A DNA stretch of 64,000 nt from assembly GCF_015832195.1 (NCBI RefSeq), contig NC_052027.1, positions 5,410,649 to 5,474,648 on the forward strand. The letters are read 5' to 3'. The DNA is from Motacilla alba alba (Eukaryota > Chordata > Aves > Passeriformes > Motacillidae). Below are positions 1 through 13,345 of this stretch, piece by piece (within the stretch, counting starts at the first letter, position 1; each line of letters opens with the position of its first letter). The notes under the pieces were generated by a model that saw nothing but the letters and a program-made list of their open reading frames with translations, was not told the DNA's origin and searched no databases. The position numbers were made by a program, and so were the translations under genes.

Positions 1-3000
1 TAGTCATTCTTTTAAAGGACCTAGAACATTTATAATGATTAATCACATTTCTAAAGCAGTAATGTATGCTACCATCTGTTTAATTAAATCTCACACTTCC
101 AGACACACGCCACTCAGCTCACAGGGGTCAAACACTGTTTTCCCCCTTTTTACATAAGGGAGCGATTGGTTTCCACCATTATACTTTTTCTGCAGTCCTT
201 CTGGGTTTAGGTACCAACCACCACTTGAGAGATGACTGACAGCATGACAGGAGACAAAGCTATTTTAAAAGGCAGGGATCTGACCTCTGGTCTCACCTTC
301 TCTATAATTACTCTATGCTTTTTTAGCACCTGTTACTTTGTACCTGAGACAGCTGTGAGTATCTTATGCTAAAGTGAGCTAAGAGAACAAACTCAACAGG
401 TCATGAAGAAACTAAACTCCTATAGAAATGTTTTCTCACCTCTTCACATGCTTGAGTTCACACGCCCAGAGACTCGTTTAAGTCAGTGTAAAAAAGGATT
501 TTGACAAGGCTGCATGTATCATCTGATCCTGGCCATTGCAGGAGATTTGTCACTATGATTTTTGGGTTGTTTTATACATGCCTAAAGCCTTTCTTAACCA
601 TTTTCTTGTACTGATTAAGGTCCTGGTTGAAATTGCTAAAAAAAAAAAAGCAGCCTTAGGGATTTTGAAGATTATTATCTCCTACTTTCATTTTGTAGCA
701 ACACTAAAGTATCTGAGTTTGAAATATTGCATTTAATGTAAACTGCTGAAGCGTGCTTTAGATATCAGCTTGAACTTTACTTACCACAACTTGCACAGAT
801 TTGCACTTTATTAGCATTGTTTTGTGTTTTTTCCCTTTGTTTATTTGTTTTAATAAAGGAATTGCTGAACTGACAAAATCTTCCATGATGCAGTATCTCA
901 GGAGAACTCCTGACCTCCAAACTGTACAAGCTGTTTGAATCCCACCTGCTGCCTTTTTCCATGGATGTGCCAACCTTCTTGCCCAGGTAGAAAGAATTAA
1001 TATTTCTGTTGCACTGATTCTTCTTCAAAGTGAGACAAATTGTTCTAAAACATAACTATTTCTTCAAATAATGTCTGGTCCTGAGGCATGTGTCAGGTTC
1101 CTTGCCCTGAGTAGCTGCTGAAACTGCTGTAGACACAAGTGAGGAACTATTTCAGTACATCAGGGTACATCCATTCCTACTCAGATAGCACTCCCAGAAA
1201 CTGGCTTTGTTGCCCAAAGGAAAATTACTGCATTGACAAACTTGATGGCTGGTTTATGTTGGAGTGAGATTAAGCAGATTTATTACCCAGCTAGTTTAGT
1301 AAAATCTTTATCTATGCAGTGCTTGGCCATTTTGGTAAATCATATTTAAACTTAAATTCAAACTGTTTCTAGAAAGAGAATGACAACCTATGGCAGCCTC
1401 TAGTGAGGTGATTACTGGCAAATATTACACCTGGTATAATCCTGTCTTTGGCAGACTATCTCAAACAAAGATAAAATAAAAGCATCCTGCTCACTAAAGC
1501 ATCAAGGCTGATGATTGCTATAGCTGAAATGCAGGTCAAGACTGAACACAACATGATCAGCTAAGGCAATGTGTGTTCTGAACGGAAGGGTTTTATTAAA
1601 GAGGCCCAAAATAAGCAGGTAATTTTTAGAGCTAATTTCAGAAACATTGCAAACTCAAGTCAGAAAAAATCTGCTTTCAACTTCCCTGGAAGATTTCACC
1701 TCTGGTGTCCAATCAGTCTCGAGTTTCTCACTTATAACTCCTATAACTGGGCATTCTGACTGCAAACAATAACTAGTATAGACATATATTAAATGAAAAC
1801 AAATAGATTTATCATCATGTGAAATATTGGAACATTGCATGGCATTAATGTCTCTGACACATCTGAGCTATTTCTTCTTGAACAGATGGTGACATTACAG
1901 TCACCACAAACACTGAAGAAAAATTGCAAGAAAATATAGTTTTACACACAAAATTTAGAGTTTGTGTGATGAAAAACATTGTTAATGCAGTCTAACACTC
2001 CATTTTGAAGCCTGCCCATATTTAAAACCTAAATCATGAGCAGAGAAAACAGCTTTGAAGTCTAATAATCCATGCACCAATGAGTTATTGGAAGCAGGTG
2101 AAAGTAAACAATCTCTTAAAAGTTTTGCTGAAAGATCTGTCTTCATCATTCGTTTTCTAACATTAAGTGACTTTTAGGGTTCTCCTACAAAAGAGAGATT
2201 AAAAATGCATATGTATGAGATTACAGCCAGGTCATCTTGTTGTCCTCAAATCTCTGCCAGAACAGGATCTGGAGTAAGAAAACCTCTCCACAATCTCACC
2301 TAGAACCACAGAGATAAAATCCTTTAGAAGAAAACTGATCTCAACCCATGGCTTAGGAAAGATCCCTTGTGGATTACAGGTTTGGATGTTTGTATACATG
2401 GATGTTCAGGTTCCTAAACCTTCAGTGTAAACCATGGGACTGTGCCCCACACAGCAGGATGGGTTCTGTCTTATCAGAAGGCCACTGCTCCCAGCTTGTC
2501 ACCTACCACATGGATGCAGATGTCACCGTGGTGGGGACAACTGGATGGCCATTAGACTCTGTTTGTTTTCTCTTTGGTCTGTTACATAACCTGAGACTGG
2601 TTCACATAATGCACTGACTCAGAAAATGAATGAGTTTAGCAATCTTTCATAAAATGCTCTGTTATCCCTCCAAAGAGAGGGAAATGCCATTCAGGATCAG
2701 ATAAAGAGCTGGAACGCCTAGGTACACTTGCAATCCAAATTTAATCCCTCAGATGACTGTGGAAGCCTTTACTGACTGTTTTGGACTTGTCCATACACAA
2801 ACCTATGTCTGCCTATGCTGTCCTATCCAGTGAAAAAAGACTCAAGATTGGCAGCTCCAGCTTAGCTGAGCTCTGAAGCTGAACAGATATTTGCTCTTGG
2901 TTTTCCTACAGCTATTCCAATTGGATTTAGCTGTCAGAGTTGATATTACTGTCCCCAGCCAGGCCTTGACTGGGCAGGTGGACTTGGTGAGCCCTTACAG

Positions 3001-5679
3001 CTTGGATACAGCCAGTCATGGGCTCATTTCCAAGCATTCTTCAGCTCTTATTTGGATCCTCTGTGTCACAGGTCAAAGGAAAAGATTTAACATAGAAAAC
3101 CTGCTATTAGACAAAATAGCAATCCTGCTCTGCACCACATCAAGGCTGAAATTCATGTGGCTACAATAATTGCAGTATTTTTAAGATCAAGTACCATTCA
3201 AAACAACAGAGATCATCAAAATGGGAAATGCATAATAGGGAAGTAATAGGGAATGCAAGTAAATGATATAAAATGCCTCTGGGCTGAAAAGCAGTAAGAG
3301 AAGAACTGAGGTAGACCATTACAGCATCAGATTAAAATACAGAGCTGATCAGGTGATTGCCAGAAAAAGAGATGCTGTGTAAGAAAAAGCCCCATTTATA
3401 ACTGTTGGGCAGCTAAAGCAGTGCTTTCATCCCACAATAACATCTTAAAACAATTGCTAGAAGAGTTCTCTGCAGCTGGAAGGATTATCTGACTCTCACA
3501 CAATTCCTGTTACTCAGGTTCATTTCTGAGAGATGTGGTTCATAAACTTAAAGTGATTGGTAGTATTTTTGGGATTGCTTTAATGTAAAATTCACTGCTA
3601 ACATGATTACATTCTGATAATCTGCTAAAGGAAAGTCTGAGCTACCCAACAAAAGTACAGCGTGCTCCTGGCTGAAGGCTCCAAGGGAGGTTGTGGTAGT
3701 TATTGGACCTGGAGGGAATTAGATGCATTTACCAGCTTTGGAAAGCTTCCAGCCTTTATCACTGAAGGCTGTTGGAAATACTCCTAAGAGCATCTGGAAT
3801 ATATAACAATATTTTCCAAAGGTTTGTTGTAGTTCATGCTTCTTGGGCAATTTCCAAAGAACCTGGGCAATTTTACAGCTATTAGAAAGCGATGCAAAAG
3901 CCAGTGGCTGAAATTCATTTCCATTAAATTGCAGGATTAAAATTCTCAATAAAGAGTCAAAGGAGGATGAACTTGGCATGCAATAAAATTGAGAGGTTCA
4001 CCTGTGAGCTGCTGTGGCTGTGCTTCAAACAAAGTCAGCTCTGTTGGAAGAAGGTGGCATGGTCAGTAGTACTGTGACTCGAGTAGCACTCACTTGTCAA
4101 CTCAGCTGTACTTCTACCATGGCATTTTGGGGGGGTATTTCACATTCTACTCATGGCAAATAACAGGAGAAAATCCTATTTAATAACACATTTTAAGAAC
4201 TTGTATGCAATATCTTGAAATCAATAGAACGGCAGTGGCTTACCAGCCCTCAGGACACACTCTGAAGCTATTAGCACAAACTCTGGGGTTTTATTTCAGT
4301 TCCACTTGGCCAGATAGCAATCATTCCTATTTCATGCTATAAAAATACACTATTTATGTGTGATATTTAAGTCAGGGATGATTTAGATGGACAGGGGAGC
4401 AGGATAAAGTGATATAAATAACATGCTAGCTCACCTAACAAAAAAACCCCCAAACTAGCCAGAAACCTCTGCTTTGCATGGGATTTTAAAAGAGAAGAGC
4501 TTCAAGAGTAAATGGGAAAAAAGAAATATTCAGGTTTTGAGATTCATATTACCAAATACCCTGAATGTCTAGTGGTGGAAACTGAGATGGAACACAACAC
4601 TATACTTAGAATTAGTTTTTCCAATACTCACAGGCTTTGAGGCTATATCCCTGAGTAACTTAAATCTGATACAATCCAGTAGCAGGGTGTAACCTATATC
4701 TTAGTATCTACACAATACCCATTCATGGGTAAGCTGAAAAGAATTGATGCTGCTCTAAATAATTATTCTCCTGGCTGCACCTGTAGGTAAGAGTTTTGCA
4801 AAGGTTAGTCAGATGGTGGATGCAAACAGTTACCCACAAAGTGACCAGAAATTTATGTAGATATAAAAATTAAGTGCCAGGAAACACACCTAAGATAGAT
4901 ACATGCTTCCTCCCTTAAATCTGTGGTTCTGATGTTTCCCTGTGTGGGCAAGACTGAGAATTTCTGGCTTATCCCATCTGAAGCATCTCTGCTTGGGATA
5001 AAAATCCTCCTCCAAATTAGCATCTGAGATATTTCACTCATACTGCCCCTTTCTCCTTGAAAAGGCAAGCTTAGAACTGAAAGAACTGAAAGAAACACTG
5101 CCCTCTTCCTACACTTGGGAAAGCAGGCTCTGCTCCTCTGCAAGCTGCTTTATATTATCTCTTACTTACCTAGGAAAAGGGGCTAAACAAGGAGATAAGG
5201 TCTTAGGAGCATGATTAATTTACAGATGCCTTCTAACTAGAATATAAACTGTTATCCAGAATGATAAGCACGAGTCTTGATTTATTTTTCATACAAGAAG
5301 GACTGCAGCAGTAGGAACAGTGGTTATTTGAGTTACTGTACCTGTTTCACTCCTTCCAAGTAGAAAGGTCACAACACTGAACCTCTTCAAACCATTCTGC
5401 AATATTCTCTTTTCTGTGTGACCAGATGATTTTTGACCATGTAAGTTCCTCTGTGCAGAGAGACTGGGAGGTGACATGTTTGCATCTCAGCTGCCTGGAA
5501 TCTGTTCAAATTCAGCTCACAGATGTTCTTCCTTTCTGTATTCAGTCCCAACACCCCAACCTGTCATAGCCTTGTCTTCCATTTTTTTTCACTGTCCCTG
5601 TGAGCTACAGTTGACAACTTGCTTATTCAAGCTTTGAGTAATATAGAAAAGCAATAAATTCACTAGAAATTGTATCTCC
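1..5679. other. Intergenic, no gene seen
   Basis: AT-rich, CpG-poor DNA without a supportable gene. All open frames are under 100 codons, have no recognisable domain and occur in competing frames on both strands. Only short homopolymers are present (for example an A run near 641-650 and a G run near 4130-4136). I saw no transposable element that I can name. Confidence 0.7.
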
Positions 5680-5689
5680 TTTTTTTTTT

Positions 5690-5721
<32 letters not shown>

Positions 5722-5728
5722 TTTTTTT
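5680..5728. repeat. Poly(T) tract, about 49 bp
   Basis: Almost pure T run with one C at 5702. It is either a simple repeat or, read on the minus strand, a poly(A) tail. The sequence to its right (minus-strand upstream) does not look like a recognisable processed gene or SINE, so a plain slippage tract is the safer call. A run this long is prone to assembly and length error. Confidence 0.95.
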
Positions 5729-8132
5729 GTCTGGCTCAAATATCTGGGTGGCAGATCTGCAAAAATTCTGCTTAACAATTTCTCTCCTTGCTTTCCATTT
5801 CCAGAAAGATTTTAGAAATGTTGTACCAAAGCATCCAATTTCTCCTCTGTCTTACCTGCCACATCTCCACTCCACAGAAAGCACTGAAGGTGTTTGCTGC
5901 TGTAGATCTTCACTTTACTTTTCAGAGGCATCTTTCTCTTAGATCTCTGATAGCTGTCAGAATGTATTGCTTTCCTGCCTGACATTTGCATGGGTCTTCC
6001 ATCAAATATTGCCATCCACAGCAATCCACCTGTCCAGATAAGTGAAAATCTCCTTTTCTCAGCTCTTTTCCTGTAAACATTACTCTTCCATCTTTCTATA
6101 TTCCTCCTACCTTCATCAGCTTTGATTTGGAGCTACACACACACAGACTGTAGACACAAATACAAAGATGCTATAGGAACAGCTGAAGAAATTGAGGTGT
6201 CTCTCAAAACAATCATTCAGAGTTAGACTGGGAAATGTAATGTCTAATTTATCATTGCTGGTTTATGCATCATTGGCAATGTCAGCAGTGGATGTGCCTC
6301 TTCAAGAAGAAGGAAATGCCAAGATTTTTGAATGCAGGATTGTCCCAGAAATGCCATCACATATGTTTCACAAGTAATACAAGACTGCAGCAAACTGGTG
6401 AAAATGCAAAAAACATTCACTAGTTTTCTTTTTAAGGATGTACATTTTAACACTCGTAACTTCAACAGAACACAGTGCATCTGGCTCTACTCCCTATCAA
6501 GTGAACTGAATGCTCTCTGTAAGGTTGGATAATAAATACAGTGATGTGCTAGCAGTATAAATTGATAAGCTGTAGCTGATATCCTTCATTCCCATTTAAT
6601 TGGGAAATTTTGTCTTGTAGTTATAAACATCCAGAAAAAATTAAGGACTTTAGAGCTACTCATTGTTATCTTCCAGCTTGTGAACTAAACTGTTTAGGAT
6701 ATCAGTTCTTATGTCAAGTTTCACAAGAAAGAAGAATTTAGGAATTCAGATATTTGTTCAAATCCAGTCTCCACTTGCCTGGATGAAAAAAAGACTGCTA
6801 TGTGCAAACTTTATAAACCACTCCCAACCAGACTAAACAGAAACAGCAAAACATTCAACCAAATATCAGAAAAATAATTTCCCAGCAAGAGTTTCATTTC
6901 AGAGAGTCATTACTCCTTCCCAGGTATTGTTTTCTGCCAAGTGCCAATGTATTGGCTTAGATGATCTTTGTTTGACTGACAACTCACTCTTATGGTAAGA
7001 GGAAGGGGAAACAGCCCCGAAGGAAAGTGGTAAATGTATGCCAAGAAATAGCTGGGCAGGAAAAAGCCACTGTTCTGCTTCCCTTCTGTCTAAAGAGGGC
7101 ATGGGGAGGTAAGTTAAAGTGAGGGCACGGGAGATGAGGCTGTGCAGGGGATGACAGCAATGCACACACACCTGCCTTACTCACCACACCATGCACAGGG
7201 GACTGAGGCAGCTACTCCTGAAAGAAGTGAATTTCAGAAGCTTCAAACTGTTTCCTCTAACAAATGGCAAGCTGTCTCAGGAAAAGACATCTGCGGCTTG
7301 CTCCTGGTGAAATTTCACTGTGCTCACATAGAAAAATTGTCTTTGCTCGCAGTTGCTTGCACAAGAAATTCATGGATCCTTTGCAAACATGTCAAGATTT
7401 GCAGGAAACTTCTAATGAAAGAAAGAGTGGGTCATTTCACTTAGTTCAAATCCATTGCGAGAGAGTCATGTTTGAAACCAGAAATTGAGGATTAAATAAA
7501 CAAAAGGAGAATTTTTGCAAACAGCTTAAGAAACCCAGTCTGAAAACAGCCAAAGAGCACAGATCACAGCAAGCTAAATGTGAGCCATAAATACATAACA
7601 TAAATACAAGCATATTTGATTTTGAGATTTTCAGATACAAACCCTGAACTTCCTCCCCTCGGTCTACTGCAGTTTGTTTTGCATAACAAAATTATTTTGG
7701 TTTGTCCATTAAAACATTCTGCAATTTCTTTCCTCCAGAAACCCCCACTTTTAAGTGCAGTGACATTAGCTCTGGGAAGACACATGGCTTATTTCAGCTG
7801 AGAAGTGCTCTGATCTGCAGGAACTAATTAGAGCATTTTCTCAAGCTCATCCCTTTCTTCTCATTACTGGTGACCAAAGACAACTGCTGAGACATGATTA
7901 TTACAGAACTGTCTGCTAGTGTATGCATTATCTTTACAGAAATAAATCAGCAAATACTACCAGAATAAGGGGTAAGGAATGCTCAGGAAAACTGCCAGTG
8001 GCAGAAAGCAGCACCCACAAGAGTCACCCGAAGGCCAACCAAACTGATTTCTGCCAGAAATAGCTTCAGAAAGAAATGCCGTTGGGGAAAAGGAACATAG
8101 AAGAATTGAGTCTGTGCAGGGTGATATCAGTT
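5729..8132. other. Intergenic, no gene seen
   Basis: No coding region, RNA gene or named repeat could be supported. Small open frames (largest about 100 codons at 7142-7444) overlap each other in different frames and show no domain. Confidence 0.65.
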
Positions 8133-8541
8133 TATTCGTAAAATGATCAGAGAGTTGGACCATATTTCCTATGAGGACTGGTTGAGAGAGCTGGGGTTGT
8201 TTAGCCTGGAGAACACTCCTGGGAGACCTTATTGAAGCCCTTCCATGCTTCAAGGGGGCTTTTATGAAAGATTGGAGCAGACTTTTAATGGGGTTTGTAG
8301 CAATTGGACAAGGGGTATCAGTTTGAAACAAAAAGAGGGGGGTAGATTCAGACTAGATATAAAGAAGCAATTTTTTACAGTGAGGGTGGCGAAACGCTGG
8401 CATGGGTGTAGTGGTCATTTAAGGCCAGGTTGGATGGGGCTCTGAGGAACCTGAGCTAGTTGAAGACACCCCTGCTCATTGCAGGGGGTTGGACTAGATG
8501 GCCTCTAAATGTCCCTTCCAACCCAAACTGTTCTATGACTG
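8133..8541 (+). mobile_element. CR1 LINE fragment, 3' end, plus strand
   Basis: About 400 bp of the 3' terminal part of a Chicken Repeat 1 (CR1) non-LTR retrotransposon. Recognisable landmarks in order are 'tcctatgaggactggttgag' followed by 'agctggggttgtttagcctg', the segment 'agattcagactagatataaa' ahead of 'tttttacagtgagggtgg', then 'ggttggactagatggcctct', and the terminal 'cccttccaacccaaactg' plus 'ttctatgac'. The copy is heavily truncated at the 5' side, as is usual for CR1, and diverged, so no reverse transcriptase frame remains. The body and end identify it as avian-type CR1. The subfamily is not assigned. Confidence 0.93.
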
Positions 8542-8688
8542 ATTTCTCAGTGTGGTCTGCAGTTGTTGAAGAGATGAGTATTTCAACCAGTGGTTTGAGG
8601 CATGTCTTATCTTCTGGAAGGCTGAACAGCTTCATCCAGAGAGTTCTTGAGTTCAATAAATTAGTCTCATTTACAAATTAGTTCACAT

Positions 8689-8724
8689 GTTTCTATGTTT
8701 CTGTGTTTCTTTGTTTATATGTTT
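8689..8724. repeat. Degenerate octamer tandem repeat (TTTCTATG-like)
   Basis: About 4.5 imperfect copies of an 8-bp unit: TTTCTATG, TTTCTGTG, TTTCTTTG, TTTATATG, then TTTG. It lies about 150 bp right of the CR1 3' end. CR1 elements carry an 8-bp ATTCTATG-type terminal motif, so a relation is conceivable but not shown. Confidence 0.75.
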
Positions 8725-11700
8725 GCAGCATTCCTTAGCACCATGCTCTACAAGTGACTACATTTCACTCAAAGTGAAGTCTGCTTCATCTGCCAGTTCT
8801 TAATTGCTGCACAAAAATGAGCAATAATTACATAAAAAGCAAGGAAAAAAGGCAGGAATAAGCTGTTCACCCATTCTAAATGTGGATCTGTACTAAAGGT
8901 ATAGAGTTTCTGCATTTGTGGTGCTTTTCCACATTCCTGCATGTTATGCCTTTTATTATTGTCTGGCTACATGAACTTTAAAAACCTGAACGAAATTGTC
9001 ATGGAATCATAGTCTGACTGGACTGAATGTCCCATGGAGTCAGCTGATATGTCATCACGTTACAAAGACAGAATAAGATTAATGTGAGGGAAGTGCTGGG
9101 AGCTATTCACAGTGTTGGCACCACCGTGCCCCTAAGAAGTGCAAGGGTGGCTCTGGCCGTTCTGACAGCCTTGCCTGGCTGTATGTTTCACACACAGAGT
9201 GGGTTGCTTTGCTGAAGGGTGTTAATAAGACATGCCAGATGTTAACAGACCCAGTCAATATGACAAATCCTGTAGTCTGAAAGAAATGGTCAGGGCAGAA
9301 TTTAGCTTCAAAGAGCAACCCCAAAACCAGAATGGGCTTGAATAATTATGAAATCTACTGTTCTGCACAAGCACACTCTATTTTAACTTCCCCAGTCCTT
9401 CAAAATACTATTTTTTTCCTACTTCCAGAATGCAGTGGGACTTAAAAAGCATAAATTTTTAGAAGTGACAGATTAAAATCCATGCCAAAATAACAACAGG
9501 AAAACAGGAAAACATCACACTGGGTTTATGAGGGAGAAAGTCAAATGGCATTTTTACATGCAAATGATGAATATCACAGGGAAGGAATTCAATATGATGA
9601 ATGTGATGTTTCCTCTCTGCTATTAAACAAGCTTCTGTGATGCGTTTGTCTATCCCAGCCTTGTAATTCCATAGGAAATAGCACAAGTTTCTCATGCAAA
9701 TTAGCAGCAGCTGTAAAGAGGAGCACAAGGTTGTGACTGGTTGACCTATCAATCCAACATAACTGATGGATTTTTTCTTCACCACCAAGGAAGGAAAATG
9801 AAAAGAACAAAGATCCTTCTTGGTGTTTCTGGGGATTTTGTAGGGTTGTAGGGTTTTTTTGGTTATTTTATTATTTTTAACAGGTAGTTACTGCTATCAC
9901 TATGTTTTCTTTTTCAGTAAGAACAGAGTCTATCACAGTCATGCACTGAGTTCTCAACATGCCATTAATTTCCCACAGTGCCTAAACTTGGTTTCATTGT
10001 ATCTTTCAGGCCTGAAAAAAAAAAATTACATAACTCTGGAACTGCCCCCTGAAGAGTTTCGTTTCTATCATCAGTTGTTATGTGCCAGCAGGGAAAACTA
10101 TTTTCAGCAATGTAAGCAGTGTACACCATCCCTTCACCAGGGGTTGCTACACCAGGACTGTAGCACAGGGATCTTCCCAATTGGTGACCTGCCCTTGTTT
10201 AAATTATCTTATTTAAAATATCAAATAAAGAGGGGAAAAAAAAGATCAGTTTCACAAATGTTGTTGGAAACCAACATTTAAAGTCACCATCTCGCAGTCC
10301 CCAAACACACAGAATTTTCCCAGCAGCCAGTGAAGGTTTTGCCAGGAAAGGCTGTAACAGCAAACCAAACACACTGAATCTTTTTGTCATAAGGAAAGAC
10401 AAAGTGAAAATGAAATGACTTAATCATGAATGTTCTTCTTAAAATGACATTAAAACTTTAAGGTGATGCTAGAAACAAAGGGTTTCTAATGGAGAAACAT
10501 TACAGTTGTGTTTCCATGTTGAAGAGAAAGAAAACTTTCCTCACCACTGGAGAAGGCTCCTTGATTAGGGAAAAAAAAAAGGAAGAAACAAATAATGACA
10601 GCCAATTTCCAGTGCTTTTAGGCTATTTCATATCAAACAGTGTGATGAATGTAGCAATATCACTTTTGGCTATAGCACAAAAAATATTATCCTCTATAGA
10701 CGCTGCAGCATAAAACAAAAATGCTTTTATTACCACTAGCAATGATGTGACATGCCTGATAAATGCCACTTTAAGACTCCTTTGGGTCCCAGCATCCCTT
10801 CACACTTATTATCAAGTTACTAATAGATTCTGTAGGTTTGACTGGCCATCATTTAGGAGTGTCATTTACTCTAAAATGACAGAAAAGTAAAATGCTCTAA
10901 AATGCTCAATTTTTCTCTTTTCCCTGACTGAGTGACTAATGAGAAAGAATAATAACTTTTATTCATGTTGTCTAGGTGATAAAATGGCCATTGTAGAATG
11001 ATGAATATCAAGTAAAGATGTTTTCATTTAACACAGGCAGGGAAAAAAAACACATGAACCTTTAAGTCTTAAAAATATGAAAGAGAGCAGGCAGCTATTT
11101 AAGTATTCACATCTCCTCTATGACAACTGAGTCTGTTTCCCTTTGTTATTAGTTTTCCTCTGGATGCAGAGAAGCATTGAAAACAACAAGGTCAGACATG
11201 TTACAGATTAAATTCTTCCTTGCAGGATAATTCTGTCCAGAAGCCTCCCTGAGATTAACACCCCTTTTTTCTGGGTAATGTATAGACATACCATAAAGGT
11301 TGATTACTGCAGTGAAGTGTAGAAGTTATGTAAACTAGACAGGCAGAAGATCAGAGGGATGGAAAAATAAAAGGGAAAATAGTTGTGTAGTAGATTCCTG
11401 GCAGAACTCACAGGATATTATATTTAGATTAAAGATGATACTTTGGTTGCAGACACTTCAGAAAGGCCTTTGCAAATCATAACCATAACACCCAGCAGAA
11501 GATAATTTTCACCCACAGTCGGTTTCTATGCTATGCTAGAGAACCAACAGGAAAAAAAGGATATAAACCACATCTTTCTGCAAATTTAATTAATTGGAGC
11601 TGAGTCCCTAATTCTCTAAAGCCACTTAAAAACCCAGCAGAAATTCTTGTCTGTATGAGAGGATCTGATCCCACCATGACAAAGATGCAATAAGCAATTC

Positions 11701-12842
11701 TATTTTAACCAACTCAAAGTAAATGTTGATCTGACCCTCTGTTCACCATGCTCAGTCCTTCTAGTTCAAACCCAACACCCCACTTCTTTTCAACCCAATT
11801 GTGTGTTGGCAAAGTACAGGGGCTTTTAGTTTGTTTTTTTTTTTAATTGTCTTTCCCTAAGACAGCTTCGCCTGTTCAGTGAGTTTATTTGTGGATGAAG
11901 GGTACAAACCAATACTGTCTCTGTATAAATGTGTCAGCAAGTAATCATATTCTAAAGTTATTTAAAGTAAAGGGTTAATTAAGATCAGACATGGCAGCAA
12001 TTCCAATAAGTTCCATGGTGATGCTACTGATTTGCACAAATTATGTCCTGATCCAGTTCCATTGATTTCAGTATTGATTTTCATCTGGATGAATCCACCA
12101 TCCCAGATCTTCAGCTTTTCAGTTCTCCAGGGTGATTGAAATGTCACTAGAGAGCCAGTCCTGCCAAAAAAGGGATTAAGTGAGCCAACTCTGAGCAAGT
12201 GTCTTTAGTCGTTCTCCTTGAGATGAAGAAATTCCATTATGAAAAGGGCCTGAAGGACAAAGGCTTTTATGGTGAAGGGGGTGAATGACCAGCAACCCAA
12301 CTGACTCACCAGGCAGAGCAAACTAAAAACTGTGAGAGATTAAAGCATCCACTGTCATGGCCTCAGAAAAGGAGTCAACTCTGCAGCTCCTTCAGGAACA
12401 GTGCCACAGCCTCTGATCCACTCTGAGAGGATCAGGGTGTCACTGCCACTGTGCTTCATGTTCATTAGACAGATCTGGGAACACCAGCTCTGCTCACACA
12501 GCGGTCAGTTCTGATCATGACAAGTTCCTTGGCAAAGAGGAGGAAAAACCCAAGTGTATGATCAGAAAGATCACAGAATGCTGCTGTGGCTGTATTGCAG
12601 GCTGTGTAATGTAAACTCTATCAAATAAACACTCCCAGATATTTTCCTACTCTCCCATTACTGCACTAGAAATGCTCAATAATGTTCAACAAATGTATGA
12701 AAACAGCATATGTCAATCCAGCATTTTCTTCAAGCTGTTCTATTTTCAGTCCCTGTTTTGTTCAATTAACACTGCTATCACTGACTCACTCTCATTGCAG
12801 CTGATCCTCTTCAGGAGAACAGAAGGAGTTTTTGTTAGCACT
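8725..12842. other. Intergenic, no gene seen
   Basis: No supportable gene. The longest frame (9859-10281, 140 codons, plus) begins in an AT-rich stretch and has no recognisable domain. A T run lies near 11836-11846 and a short direct repeat of the form TAAAATGCTC occurs twice near 10888-10910. Confidence 0.65.
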
Positions 12843-13345
12843 GAAAATCTATAGTTCACAGACCACTCTGAGTTGGATGGGACCCACAAGTCCATGTCTT
12901 GGCTCTGCAGAGGATATCCCAGGAATCCCTCCCTGTGCCTGAGAGTGATATCCACACACTTCTTGAACTCTGTCAGGCTGGTGCTGTGACCACTGCCCTG
13001 GGGATTGTTCTGTGCCCAACCACCTTTCCCTGATATCCAACCTAAACCTCCCCTGACACATTTTCAGGCCATTCCCTCGGGTCCTGCCACTGGGCACCAA
13101 GAGCAGAGATCCGTGCTGCCCCTCGTGAAGATGTTGAAGACCCCAGTGAGGTCTCCCCTCAGTCTCCTCTCCTGCATTCTGAACTAACCAAGCTGCTCCT
13201 CATTTGGCTTCCCCTCCAGACCTTCACCATCCTTGTGGCCCCCTTTGGATGTTCCCTAATAGCTTAATGTCTTTTTTATATCATGGTGCCCAAAACCTCA
13301 GGGTGAGGCTGTGCCAGAGCAGAGTAGATTGGGACTGTGTGCTAG
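12843..13345 (-). mobile_element. CR1 LINE fragment, minus strand
   Basis: About 500 bp of CR1 in reverse orientation. From left to right are the inverted 3' terminus ('agttggatgggacccacaag'), 'ttcttgaactctgtcaggct', 'gatatccaacctaaacctcc', 'ctgccactgggcaccaagag', 'gaggtctcccctcagtctcc', 'gttccctaatagctt', and 'gtgaggctgtgccagagcag'. It is the longest CR1 copy in the window. The 5' part of the element is missing and there is no intact ORF2. Confidence 0.95.

Noticed and set aside
5670..5942. 90-codon plus frame starting with a polyphenylalanine run
   Set aside because: A translation of the poly(T) tract, followed by ordinary unique DNA.
7957..8331. 124-codon minus-strand open frame
   Set aside because: Its first half is the antisense of the CR1 copy at 8133-8541, and the rest has no domain.
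9000..9060. 'catggaatcatagtctgact' resembling an inverted CR1 terminus
   Set aside because: Only the 'ggaatcatag' word matches well. The sequence beyond it does not follow the CR1 pattern convincingly.
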